From Bacteroidota bacterium (lineage in GTDB: Bacteria; Bacteroidota; Bacteroidia; Chitinophagales; Chitinophagaceae): a stretch of DNA of 64,000 bases. Both the position numbers and the translations under genes were made by a program. The notes under the pieces were generated by a model. The model did not search any database, had not been told where the DNA came from, and was given only the letters and a program-made list of their open reading frames with translations. The number at the start of each line of letters is the position of its first letter. The first letter of the stretch is position 1. The stretch is from assembly GCA_023417815.1 (NCBI GenBank), contig JAEZEI010000116.1, positions 1-64,000 of the forward strand, read 5' to 3'. Of the stretch, positions 44,653-53,251 are shown one piece after another.

Positions 44653-45579
44653 CTATTTATTTAATACGGTCAGCATTTCTTGGTTAAGCCTCAGGGCAAG
44701 GTTAAAATTATCCAGTGTTTCTCTGTTTTCAAGAAGAGTACGGGCATGTTCATACACCGGTAACATATAGGTATGCAAAATCCTTTCCACACTTTTTTCG
44801 AGTACAAGGTTTCCCGGGGAAATAAGCCTGTGATACCTTACCGTATCCCCTCCCGATATGATCTCGATCATACCCCCTGTAAAAAAAAGTTTCATTTCGA
44901 AGATCCTGTAATCAACGTAAGTTAATCCTAAAACATGCACGGGTGCACTTTTATAAAGAAATTGCCCTGACAAGGTCGGATCATCTTCGAAAACATCGTG
45001 GGAAAATGCAACCTTGCTGAATGATCCCAGCTCTATGGATGTTCCTAACAGGTATTCCATCAGGTCGAAGGCATGGCTGCAATTATTCAAAAAACCCCTG
45101 CAGTACGTGATTGCGGCTCCTGTAAAATCTCCCATGTACCCGGTTCTGATTACTTCTTTAAGTTCGCGATACTGGGGCTGGAACCGTCGCATATAATTTA
45201 CAAGCACCTTCGACCTGCAGGATTCTTTAAGGGTTGCAAGGGTTTTCAGATCGGAGCCTTTTAGGGAAACCGGCTTTTCACAGATCACAACCGGGGTTTC
45301 AGCTTTAAAACACTGTTCAAGGAGAGAGGAATGTGTTGGAGTTGGAGTTGCAATACAAACCAGTGAATATGCTTCCAACGATGGGATAATGTTTAATGCA
45401 CGGAAGTTATACCGGGAAGCAATCGTTCGTGCAATTGACTGATCCTTGTCGTAAACATCGGTTGGAATTCCATTGATATGAAGAGCCCTTGCATGTGTCC
45501 ATACTCTTCCGCCCTGGTCATCCAGATCGTATCCTGAACCAATATTTCCACAGCCAAGGAGGAGGGCCTTATTTTCCAT
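44653..45579 (-). CDS. Gfo/Idh/MocA-family NAD(P)-dependent oxidoreductase
   Basis: Sugar dehydrogenase-type protein of 308 residues. KALLLGCGNIGSG is the dinucleotide motif, VCIATPTPTH follows and CEKPVSL contains the catalytic Lys; the second half is the alpha/beta substrate domain. ATG 45579 overlaps the end of pseF by 11 bp; longer starts inside pseF are rejected. Together with the aminotransferase at 43352 it may form a side pathway to an amino sugar. The substrate is not evident. Confidence 0.83.
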   Translation of the reverse strand: MENKALLLGCGNIGSGYDLDDQGGRVWTHARALHINGIPTDVYDKDQSIARTIASRYNFRALNIIPSLEAYSLVCIATPTPTHSSLLEQCFKAETPVVICEKPVSLKGSDLKTLATLKESCRSKVLVNYMRRFQPQYRELKEVIRTGYMGDFTGAAITYCRGFLNNCSHAFDLMEYLLGTSIELGSFSKVAFSHDVFEDDPTLSGQFLYKSAPVHVLGLTYVDYRIFEMKLFFTGGMIEIISGGDTVRYHRLISPGNLVLEKSVERILHTYMLPVYEHARTLLENRETLDNFNLALRLNQEMLTVLNK

Positions 45580-46258
45580 TTTTAAGGAATGAAAATTTAA
45601 TTTCTGCGATCTTCCAGTCTTCTTCATTATCGATATCCTGCACTTCTCCTTCGGGAACAAGAATGGGATAACTGTTCTCGCTTACCAGCCTGCGGTCCTG
45701 GAGAAATGAATTCACGCTAAGGCAATAAAACTGGCCACAGTCATGGTATGCAGGGGGCAGGTCCTGTGATCGTTTCAGCGCATTCTCAGGCCAGTTAAAA
45801 GCGATCTTACCATCCTCGATCTTAAAGGATCGCCAGATGGGAAAACTGAAAGCAGTTACAGGGATCACAGAATAAGCCTTTTTGGATTCCAGTAGCCTCA
45901 TCGCTTCTGATAATCTTGCGGCTGTTACAAATGGGGCTGTAGGATAAATACAACAGGCATATTCGAATTCCCTTCCCAGGGCTGAATAAGATCCCAATAC
46001 TTCGGTGATCACATCAGCAGTGGTCGAAAAATCGTCACTGTTCTTTTCAGAACGCATGAAAGGAACCGCGGCACCAAATTCTCTTGCAACCTCTGCTATC
46101 CTATCATCATCAGTAGACACCATTACTTCGTCAAACAATCCGCACGACAAAGCAGCTTCAATTGAATAAGCAATGATAGGCTTGCCACAAAAATCCCTGA
46201 TATTCTTACCAGGGATCCTCTTACTTCCTCCACGAGCCGTGATGATTGCTACTTTCAT
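45569..46258 (-). CDS. pseF: Pseudaminic acid cytidylyltransferase
   Basis: Activates a nonulosonic acid as its CMP sugar. The CMP-NeuA signature AIITARGGSKRIPGKNI is at the N-terminus, VSTDDDRIAEVA and IYPTAPFVTA follow. At 229 residues it is a single-domain enzyme without a fused hydrolase. Its place directly after the synthase gene and in a pseB-pseC operon supports pseudaminic over sialic or legionaminic acid, though the family motifs alone do not separate them. Confidence 0.9.
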   Translation of the reverse strand: MKVAIITARGGSKRIPGKNIRDFCGKPIIAYSIEAALSCGLFDEVMVSTDDDRIAEVAREFGAAVPFMRSEKNSDDFSTTADVITEVLGSYSALGREFEYACCIYPTAPFVTAARLSEAMRLLESKKAYSVIPVTAFSFPIWRSFKIEDGKIAFNWPENALKRSQDLPPAYHDCGQFYCLSVNSFLQDRRLVSENSYPILVPEGEVQDIDNEEDWKIAEIKFSFLKNGK

Positions 46259-47313
46259 AAAAGATAATTCATTGAAAAGGGAGTTCCTTTTGAAAGTTGT
46301 TTATTCACTTTCTTTCCTAAAAGTTCTTCATAATGACGCGGGTGAAGCCCATCGCCGGGTCTGATCACTCTTAGGTTGGAAGGAGACAAAACACCACCTT
46401 CTTCAATATCGTCAACAATATAGATGCTTCTTTTAAATCCAAGGCTTTTCTTTTCTGCTTCCTGCACATCAAGCTGGATTTCCCCCAAAGCCTGCCAGGC
46501 TTTCAGGGATTCATCAACAAGCAGCCTCATTTCCTCCGGCTCCATGCTGAAGGCACTGTCTACACCTCCATCTGCCCGCCTTAATGTGAAGTGCTTTTCT
46601 ATCACGGTTGCTCCCAATGCAATGGAAGCAATTCCTGCTCCTACACCCATTGTATGATCACTAAGGCCAACCTGGCAATCAGGAAAAGATTCCTGTAGCA
46701 GCTTTATCGTTCTGAGATTTGTATTCTCCGGTGTAGAAGGATAAGTGCTGGTACACTTCAGTAAAATAATTTCCTTGCATCCATGATGGCGCAATACGTT
46801 AACAGATTCGCGGATGTCGAGAATGGAGCTGAGGCCTGTGCTCATAATTACAGGCTTCCCGGTACCTGCCACTTTTTTTAAAAGCGGGTGGTGGTTATTT
46901 TCAAAAGAAGCGATCTTGTAGACCGGTGCTCCGAGTTCTTCTAGGAAATCAACTGCCGATTCGTCGAAAGGACTGCTGAATGCTATCAATCCAAGTTTAC
47001 GCGCATGATCCATTAATGGTTTATGCCATTCCCATGGTGTATACGCTTCTTTATATAGGTCGTAAAGATTTTTACCTGCCCATAAGGAAGATGCATCTGA
47101 AATGTTGAACATTCCGCTCCTGTGATCGATGGTGAGGGTATCTGCAGTATAGGTCTGCAGCTTTACAGCATGGGCACCACTTTCTGCAATAGCATCAATT
47201 ATTTCCATTGCACGCTGCAAGGATTGGTTATGGTTACCGCTCATTTCAGCGATTATGAAAGGTGGATGGAATTCACCAATGGAAAGATGCCCTATCTTGA
47301 TCTCTTTCTTCAT
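46255..47313 (-). CDS. pseI: Pseudaminic acid synthase, NeuB family
   Basis: Condenses phosphoenolpyruvate with a 6-carbon diacetamido sugar to give a 9-carbon nonulosonic acid. The NeuB barrel has FIIAEMSGNHNQSL and VKLQTYTADTLT, then KIASFENNHHPLL, LLKCTSTYP and GLSDHTMG; a C-terminal SAF/antifreeze-like domain covers about residues 290-350. The AEMSGNHN form and the overall pattern match PseI more than NeuB. Coupled by ATGA overlaps to pseF and the formyltransferase gene. Confidence 0.93.
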   Translation of the reverse strand: MKKEIKIGHLSIGEFHPPFIIAEMSGNHNQSLQRAMEIIDAIAESGAHAVKLQTYTADTLTIDHRSGMFNISDASSLWAGKNLYDLYKEAYTPWEWHKPLMDHARKLGLIAFSSPFDESAVDFLEELGAPVYKIASFENNHHPLLKKVAGTGKPVIMSTGLSSILDIRESVNVLRHHGCKEIILLKCTSTYPSTPENTNLRTIKLLQESFPDCQVGLSDHTMGVGAGIASIALGATVIEKHFTLRRADGGVDSAFSMEPEEMRLLVDESLKAWQALGEIQLDVQEAEKKSLGFKRSIYIVDDIEEGGVLSPSNLRVIRPGDGLHPRHYEELLGKKVNKQLSKGTPFSMNYLL

Positions 47314-48170
47314 AATAATATTGTACCTGGTTCAGGGAACACTCCTTCAAATTCAACAAGTGAAACAGCGCCATTAGGGGTTTTAATAACAGGCTTGTCA
47401 TTTTGCAAACCTAACACCAATCCATCCGGATCATTTCCACTGAACCCGTAATTAGAGAATTCCAGTTTATTTATAGAGAGTTTTTGTCCGTTCACAAAGG
47501 TAAAGGCCATTGGATAAGGTTTTGCCTGCGCCCTGACCCAGTTATAGATCCTTTCCTTTTGCCATCCCCAGTTTATTTTTCCGCTTTCAGGAGTACGTAC
47601 TCCGAATATTGTTGCGGCAGAGTGGTCCTGCGCGGTCACAATTACTCTTCCGGATTTTACCAATTCCAATACTTCCCTGATCATTTCAGGATATAATGAA
47701 TTGAATTTATTTAAAACCGAGGCTCCCGTCTCTTCGGCATCTATTTCAAAACTTCTCTGTAATACTACAGGTCCGGTATCACAGCCCTTGTCAACCAGGT
47801 GAACAGTAGCGCCGGTTATTCTTTCATTGTTGATGATCGCCCAGACATGCGGAGTTCTGCCCCTGTATTTCGGAAGTAATGATCCATGGATATTGAAGCA
47901 ATACTTTATCGGCCAGTTTATGAGGTCATCTTCAATGAGAAAAAGATAATTGATCGAAAAGATAATATCCGGGTGATATCTTACTATCCACTCCGAAGCT
48001 TTTCCATTGCGGGGATTTCCGATGAAGACGGGCACATTCTTTTCCCTGGCGTAATCAATGATCGCCGTTGATCCCTTATCTGTAAATATCATCTGTACTT
48101 CCCAGTTCTCCGGGAAGGTTTTGAAGCATTGCAAGCCCAAACCACCGCTGATCAGGAGAATGGCTTTCAA
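47310..48170 (-). CDS. Sugar N-formyltransferase, methionyl-tRNA formyltransferase-like
   Basis: Formyltransferase of 286 residues using N10-formyl-tetrahydrofolate. The catalytic triad is visible: Asn93 and His95 in FNIHGSLLPKYRG, and Asp131 in GCDTGPVV. A C-terminal OB-like domain follows (from about 205). A sugar rather than tRNA role is likely because it sits between pseH and pseI and differs from Fmt in its N-terminus; formylated pseudaminic acid precursors are known elsewhere. The start is TTG at 48170, overlapping the pseH stop; no ATG is available. Confidence 0.84.
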   Translation of the reverse strand: MKAILLISGGLGLQCFKTFPENWEVQMIFTDKGSTAIIDYAREKNVPVFIGNPRNGKASEWIVRYHPDIIFSINYLFLIEDDLINWPIKYCFNIHGSLLPKYRGRTPHVWAIINNERITGATVHLVDKGCDTGPVVLQRSFEIDAEETGASVLNKFNSLYPEMIREVLELVKSGRVIVTAQDHSAATIFGVRTPESGKINWGWQKERIYNWVRAQAKPYPMAFTFVNGQKLSINKLEFSNYGFSGNDPDGLVLGLQNDKPVIKTPNGAVSLVEFEGVFPEPGTILL

Positions 48171-48733
48171 GCTGTTTGTTCTTTAAAAAGTGAATAGATC
48201 AGTACATCATGCATTTCCCCTCTCACGTACCTGTGATTTTTCAAACGACCTTCAGGAACATACCCGGCCTCCTCAATGCATTGAATATATAAGGGTCGGA
48301 TATCGTACACAGTGGTATGCAATTTAATAAAGCCGAGATCGCCGAAGGCAATGTTTTTCATTATCTCCAGGAAAGCTGAAAAATCCTTTTTGAATGGTTC
48401 ACCGATGTTGCGGTTTGTTTCAGTGAGAAATGAGATCTCCGCATTCCTGCTTAACCAGTCAATATGAACCAAACCGCCATACCCGATCAGGCTATCACCA
48501 ATTAATATGGAAAAAAGGATCTGGGATGGCTGATATGCATCGAACAGTCCTTCGATCACCCCGGAGAAATATTTATCCTGGTCTTCAGGTGAAAGGATGC
48601 GGTCCTGCCTGAGGATATCGATTTGTTCATTTCGCCAAATGCGGATGGATTCCCGGTCTTCTGATCGTACTGGGATTAACCTGTAATCATTATAAAGCCA
48701 TTCAGTTTCTTTCAAACATTTATATGTTCTCAT
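48167..48733 (-). CDS. pseH: GNAT acetyltransferase, PseH-like
   Basis: GNAT-fold protein of 188 residues. IRIWRNEQIDILRQDRILSP near the N-terminus is typical of PseH-type proteins (W-R-N at the acceptor site), and IGYGGLVHIDW plus AEISFLTE form the core. It would acetylate the 4-amino group of the product of PseC. The adjacent formyltransferase could compete with it for the same amine. ATGA overlap with pseC. Confidence 0.8.
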   Translation of the reverse strand: MRTYKCLKETEWLYNDYRLIPVRSEDRESIRIWRNEQIDILRQDRILSPEDQDKYFSGVIEGLFDAYQPSQILFSILIGDSLIGYGGLVHIDWLSRNAEISFLTETNRNIGEPFKKDFSAFLEIMKNIAFGDLGFIKLHTTVYDIRPLYIQCIEEAGYVPEGRLKNHRYVRGEMHDVLIYSLFKEQTA

Positions 48734-49878
48734 TTCGCTGAAAAGGTAAGTATTTCATTGATCACATATTCCTGCTCCGCATCAGTAAGCGAAGGGAACA
48801 TTGGAATACTCAGGCATTCGCTATAATATTGCTCCGACACAGGATGATCGCCGGCTTTATTGCCCAGAGACCTGTAGTAAGGTAAAGTGTGTACTGGAAT
48901 ATAATGTACCTGGCAGAAGATATTCTTACTGCGCAGGTGATCATAAAGAACTTTTCTTTCAGGTGTACGGATGATAAACAAATGGTATGCATGTCCTGGA
49001 TCTTCGTCAGGCATTTCAATCTTTCCTGAGAAAGCCTTCCTGTATTTCTCCGCGATCTCCCTTCTCCTGGCCAGGCCTTCATTTGCGCGGGAGAGTTGAG
49101 ACAGACCAAGTGCACAAAGAACATCCGGTATCCTGTAATTATAACCCAGCATCTGCATTTCGTAATACCATCCTCCATCATTCTTTTCCATTTGCATTGG
49201 GTCCTTGGTTATCCCATGGGTGCGAAGTTTCAGGAGCTTTTTATACAAGGCTTCATCATTGGTTGTGATCATTCCACCTTCACCGCAGGCTATATGTTTA
49301 ACCGGGTGAAAGGAAAAAATTGCAAGATCAGCGAACTGCCCGTTGCCGCAATATTGCTTTGTTCCTTTTGAATCCGTAAAAAATCCACCAGGTGCATGAC
49401 ATGCATCTTCAATGATCCACATACCATTTTCGATTGCTATCTCCCTCAGCTTTTCAAGGTCCACTGCACTACCTGCGAAATCCACTGGTATTATTCCTTT
49501 GAAGAATCCATTTGGTTTGGAAGCAATGAGTTCTTTCACCTTTTCAATATCGATCAGGATCGAATCCTTATCGATATCTGCGAAGTAAACGCTGCCGCCA
49601 CAATACCTTATACAGTTTGCTGAGGCGGCAAAGGTTATCGGAGTAGTGATCACATTTGTATTTTCATCCACATCCAATGCCAGGGCACATAGATGAAGGG
49701 CTGCAGTTCCGTTTGCAACCGCAACAGCGAATTTTGCGCCGGTATATTCTGCAAAGGCTTTTTCGAAGGCATCCACAAGTGGCCCTTGCGTCCACAGATC
49801 GCTTTTAAGGCAATTTAATACTGCATCTATATCCTTTTCACTTAGATGCTGCCGGCCGTATGGGATAGGTTTTTCCAT
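48730..49878 (-). CDS. pseC: UDP-4-keto-sugar aminotransferase, PseC
   Basis: PLP enzyme of 382 residues making UDP-4-amino-4,6-dideoxy-L-AltNAc. The N-terminal PIPYGRQHLSEKDIDAV and LKSDLWTQGP are characteristic of PseC, and the PLP Lys is in FSFHPVKHIACGEGG. ATG 49878 is preferred to TTG 49887; it is five bases after the pseB stop. Confidence 0.92.
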   Translation of the reverse strand: MEKPIPYGRQHLSEKDIDAVLNCLKSDLWTQGPLVDAFEKAFAEYTGAKFAVAVANGTAALHLCALALDVDENTNVITTPITFAASANCIRYCGGSVYFADIDKDSILIDIEKVKELIASKPNGFFKGIIPVDFAGSAVDLEKLREIAIENGMWIIEDACHAPGGFFTDSKGTKQYCGNGQFADLAIFSFHPVKHIACGEGGMITTNDEALYKKLLKLRTHGITKDPMQMEKNDGGWYYEMQMLGYNYRIPDVLCALGLSQLSRANEGLARRREIAEKYRKAFSGKIEMPDEDPGHAYHLFIIRTPERKVLYDHLRSKNIFCQVHYIPVHTLPYYRSLGNKAGDHPVSEQYYSECLSIPMFPSLTDAEQEYVINEILTFSAK

Positions 49879-49883
49879 CAGGA

Positions 49884-50903
49884 TCAAACTACAAAATCTT
49901 TATCAACATGCTGTACTATCAGTTCTCTCAACTGCTCCGCAGAAACCCATTCTGAATTCTGCCCGGAACTGTAATTAAAACCCTGGGGCACTTTTTTGGC
50001 ATTGAATGCCTTAACGAATTTCTCAACTTCCCATACAGGCTGCTGGGGAAGAATGACATAATAGTTACCCAGGTCGTATGTAGTGAAGGAGTCTGAACTG
50101 GTGATCATTTCCTCATGCACTTTCTCACCGGGTCTTATTCCTACTATTTCATGTTTGCAATTCGGACCTATTGCTTTTGCAACCTCAGTGATGCGATAAC
50201 TCGGGATCTTCGGAACATATAATTCTCCGCCCCATGCGTGTTCAAGAGCATGCATAACCATTTCCACACCATCCTGGAGGGAAATGTTGAAGCGGGTCAT
50301 ATTTGGATCAGTAATGGGTATCACGCCTTCTTTTCTTTTTTTGAGGAAGAATGGAATAACAGAACCATTGGATCCCATCACATTTCCATACCGCACTACA
50401 GAAAAAGAAAGGTCCCTGCTGCCCAGAATGTTATTTGCAGCAATAAAAAGTTTGTCGGACGCCAGTTTGGTTGCACCATAAAGGTTTATAGGTGCGCAAG
50501 CCTTATCGGTGGACAGTGCCACCACCTTTTTCACATTCGTTTCCATGGCAGCCCTTATCACATTTTCGGCACCGCCAATATTCGTCTTCACACATTCATC
50601 AGGATTATATTCCGCAATGTGTACATGCTTCATCGCTGCTGCATGGATCACATAATCGATACCTTCAAAAGCTCTTTTGAGGCGGGTATAATCCCTTACA
50701 TCACCGATAAAAAACCGGATGGCCGGGTATTTTTGATCCGGATATTCCATTGCCATCTGGAATTGCTTTTGCTCATCCCTCGAGTATATAACGAGCCGGC
50801 GCACATCAGGCCAGCGCTGGAATATTGTTTTGGTGAATTCTTTACCGAAGGAGCCTGTTCCCCCGGTGATCAGAACGGATTTTCCATTTAGGTCTAACGC
50901 CAT
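49884..50903 (-). CDS. pseB: UDP-N-acetylglucosamine 4,6-dehydratase (5-inverting), PseB
   Basis: First enzyme of pseudaminic acid synthesis. The NADP motif is ITGGTGSFGKEFT, YSRDEQKQFQM is a PseB/FlaA1 hallmark, AAAMKHVHIAEYNP carries the catalytic Asp-Lys region of this family, and STDKACAPINLYGATK follows. The C-terminal ITSSDSFTTYDLGNYYVILP is family-typical. Length 339 residues. It is the first gene of a minus-strand operon that runs without large gaps to 34312; an exact -7 element lies 74 bases upstream. Confidence 0.95.
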   Translation of the reverse strand: MALDLNGKSVLITGGTGSFGKEFTKTIFQRWPDVRRLVIYSRDEQKQFQMAMEYPDQKYPAIRFFIGDVRDYTRLKRAFEGIDYVIHAAAMKHVHIAEYNPDECVKTNIGGAENVIRAAMETNVKKVVALSTDKACAPINLYGATKLASDKLFIAANNILGSRDLSFSVVRYGNVMGSNGSVIPFFLKKRKEGVIPITDPNMTRFNISLQDGVEMVMHALEHAWGGELYVPKIPSYRITEVAKAIGPNCKHEIVGIRPGEKVHEEMITSSDSFTTYDLGNYYVILPQQPVWEVEKFVKAFNAKKVPQGFNYSSGQNSEWVSAEQLRELIVQHVDKDFVV

Positions 50904-50977
50904 TTTTTTTGCTGGTTTAATTCAGAAGTCAATCTCTGCAATTTTGCTTCCAGAATCGTTTTTGAGATTCTTGGGCG

Positions 50978-50985
50978 CAAATGTA
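50978..50985 (-). promoter_or_regulatory. -7 promoter element TACATTTG upstream of the pse operon
   Basis: Exact TAnnTTTG match on the minus strand, 74 bases before the pseB ATG. The leader downstream contains an imperfect inverted repeat (CCAAGAATC with GATTCTGG, 50950-50974). It would drive the 16-gene module C operon. Confidence 0.5.
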
Positions 50986-50991
50986 TCGAAA

Positions 50992-52188
50992 TTATTCAGC
51001 GGGCGCTCTTTCCCCGGTAGGGCAAAAATCTCCTCTAAAAACCTGTCGGAAAGCTGTTTTTACTTTGTCAATATTAAAATCCATGGCACGTTCCCGGGCC
51101 CTCGAACGATAAGAAGCCATTAGTTCAGGATCATTAAGAACCTTCTCCATTGCTTCTGCAATAATTTCCTGGGAATTTACAGGACAAAGTATTCCATAGT
51201 CTCCCTCATGGTAAGTTTCAAGTTGTCCTCCCGTGAAACCGGGTTCCAATAATTCAACCGGGCCGGAATTGCAATCGGTAGAAATTACCGGCAATCCACA
51301 GGCAAGCGCCTCCAGCAACACATTAGGATAACCTTCTACATCCGAACTAAGTATAAAACACTGGCTCCGTGCCATATACTGGAACGGGTTTTTCCGGAAC
51401 CCCCTAAAGATTACTTTTTCAGAAACTCCAAGATCACCGGCCAGCTTAATGCACTTTTCCATCTCCTCTCCTCCACCTACCATGATCAACCTGCAATTGT
51501 TTGCAGCTATTCGTGAAAATGCCTGGATCAATAAAGGATAATTCTTTTCCTTTCTGAATCTTCCCACGCTTATAAAATAGAATATGCATGGATCGAAAAT
51601 CATATCAGGTTCCGTTTTGGCCTGCCGGTCAATGAACGCCATGTCAATGGGGTTATTGATCATCCTGACAGGAGTGGAAATTCCAAGGTTATTGATAAGA
51701 TCATGCTGCATTGCACGGGCATTTGTAAGCACCAGGTCTGCACTTTGATACGCATACCGCACGGTTCGGGCTGTTATGAAACGCATGATAGGAGTATATC
51801 GTTTCATAAGCGTGGTCTGGTGGGTTCTTTCACACATGATCAGGCAACCACGATAACCCATCCAATTCTTCATAAGTGCTGTAACAAAACAAGGTCTGTA
51901 CAGGAATGCTATCACTGTTTCAATACCGTTTCGAGCACAATAATCCTTCACCCTCCGGGCAAGAGATGGTGCTTTTAAAAACATTCTCAGCCGGCTTTCT
52001 CCCTGTGGTTGCTTAAGATCCAGGATGCTTATACCCGGAGGAATGTCGTATTCAATGATATTTGAATAAACTGCAAGGTGAATGGAGAATTCGTGCTGCA
52101 GATGATTGAGCAGTAAAGAAACCACACGCTCTGACCCTCCTATCTCAAGAGAGTTAATGAATATGAGGATGCGTTTCTTTTCAGCCAT
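50992..52188 (-). CDS. Glycosyltransferase, GT4 (PglJ/PglH-like)
   Basis: GT-B retaining glycosyltransferase of 398 residues. The N-terminus is ILIFINSLEIGGSERVVSLL, and the donor site has EGYPNVLLEALACGLPVIST (E-x7-E). The overall pattern resembles N-acetylgalactosaminyl transferases of Pgl-type systems, but the sugar is not determined. It overlaps the next gene by 8 bp. Confidence 0.87.
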   Translation of the reverse strand: MAEKKRILIFINSLEIGGSERVVSLLLNHLQHEFSIHLAVYSNIIEYDIPPGISILDLKQPQGESRLRMFLKAPSLARRVKDYCARNGIETVIAFLYRPCFVTALMKNWMGYRGCLIMCERTHQTTLMKRYTPIMRFITARTVRYAYQSADLVLTNARAMQHDLINNLGISTPVRMINNPIDMAFIDRQAKTEPDMIFDPCIFYFISVGRFRKEKNYPLLIQAFSRIAANNCRLIMVGGGEEMEKCIKLAGDLGVSEKVIFRGFRKNPFQYMARSQCFILSSDVEGYPNVLLEALACGLPVISTDCNSGPVELLEPGFTGGQLETYHEGDYGILCPVNSQEIIAEAMEKVLNDPELMASYRSRARERAMDFNIDKVKTAFRQVFRGDFCPTGERAPAE

Positions 52189-53251
52189 CGTTTTGTGCGA
52201 AAAGCTGCAAAATAGCCGCTTCTGTTCTATTGATCATTGTTTTTAAGCCGAAATGTTCCTCTGTAAATTCAGAGATCTTCTGCCTGTCGAACGGAAAATT
52301 TAAGGCATTTGAAATCTTTTTCGCCATGGCTTCCGCATCTCCGTCCTTTACGAGGAAACCGTTGAAACCATCCTTGATCACTTCTTTTAAGCCAGGAACA
52401 TCAAATGCTACAACCGGGATTCCTGCTGCATTTGCTTCAAGAACCGCATTCGGGAAACCTTCATGATGCGACCCGGAGAGTAACAACTTTGCACCTGCAT
52501 ATTTGCCTGCAGGGTTGCTTATTTTTCCTGCGAAAATGATCTGTCTTCCTTTTCCTGAAATACCCCTTGCTTTCTTCTCCAGCGCTTCTTTCAATTCACC
52601 ATCACCAGCAATCACGTATGTATAGGGACCATCTATTTTGGCCACCACATTCAGCAACCTGTCCACACCCTTTTCCTTCTCCAGCCTCGAGATCGTTAAA
52701 AGATCAGTGTCTACAGGTTCCGAAATACCCACTTCTACTCCCGGTGGTATAACCTTGCATTTCCTCTCCGGAACATTGAAATGTTTCACAAGATCATCCT
52801 TCATATCCGGGCCCTGGCAGATCACCAGATCCGATCGTTTGTATACCCATTTCAACAGTGCTCTGTAAAGTAGAGGAGTTCTTGCATTCTTCAGGTTAAC
52901 TGAAGCAATACTTGTTTCCCTGGCGATCCATTTACACCTGTGACCTATGAATGGCACAACAAGCATGGAAAACAAAGTGATGTGATTTGCCGTGGTAAAC
53001 ACCACATCAGGCTTATTTTTTCTGATCAACGACTTTAACCCGCTGAAAATATGACTCACTCTCTTTTTGCCAAGGTTTATAACCTCAATATCTTCCCGGA
53101 CCTTAAAGAATGGGGATGCGTTGTTTACCACAACCAGGATAATTCTGAACAGATCGCGGGAGAGATTATTGCAAATGGTTGCCGTGTATTTTTCTGCACC
53201 CCCGCATTCAAGCGTAGGTGTAAGCACCATTAATGTTAATCTCTTATGCAT
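52181..53251 (-). CDS. Glycosyltransferase, GT4
   Basis: GT-B retaining glycosyltransferase of 356 residues. The N-terminus has LTPTLECGGAEKYTATIC, VVFTTANHITLF is in the acceptor domain, and the donor site is EGFPNAVLEANAAGIPVV (E-x7-E). Its ATG overlaps the FkbM stop by one base (TAATG). Confidence 0.88.
   Translation of the reverse strand: MHKRLTLMVLTPTLECGGAEKYTATICNNLSRDLFRIILVVVNNASPFFKVREDIEVINLGKKRVSHIFSGLKSLIRKNKPDVVFTTANHITLFSMLVVPFIGHRCKWIARETSIASVNLKNARTPLLYRALLKWVYKRSDLVICQGPDMKDDLVKHFNVPERKCKVIPPGVEVGISEPVDTDLLTISRLEKEKGVDRLLNVVAKIDGPYTYVIAGDGELKEALEKKARGISGKGRQIIFAGKISNPAGKYAGAKLLLSGSHHEGFPNAVLEANAAGIPVVAFDVPGLKEVIKDGFNGFLVKDGDAEAMAKKISNALNFPFDRQKISEFTEEHFGLKTMINRTEAAILQLFAQNDG

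Noticed and set aside
50238..50891. 217-residue plus-strand open frame
   Set aside because: Antisense to pseB, which has complete family motifs; the reading frame is His/Phe-rich with no recognisable fold.
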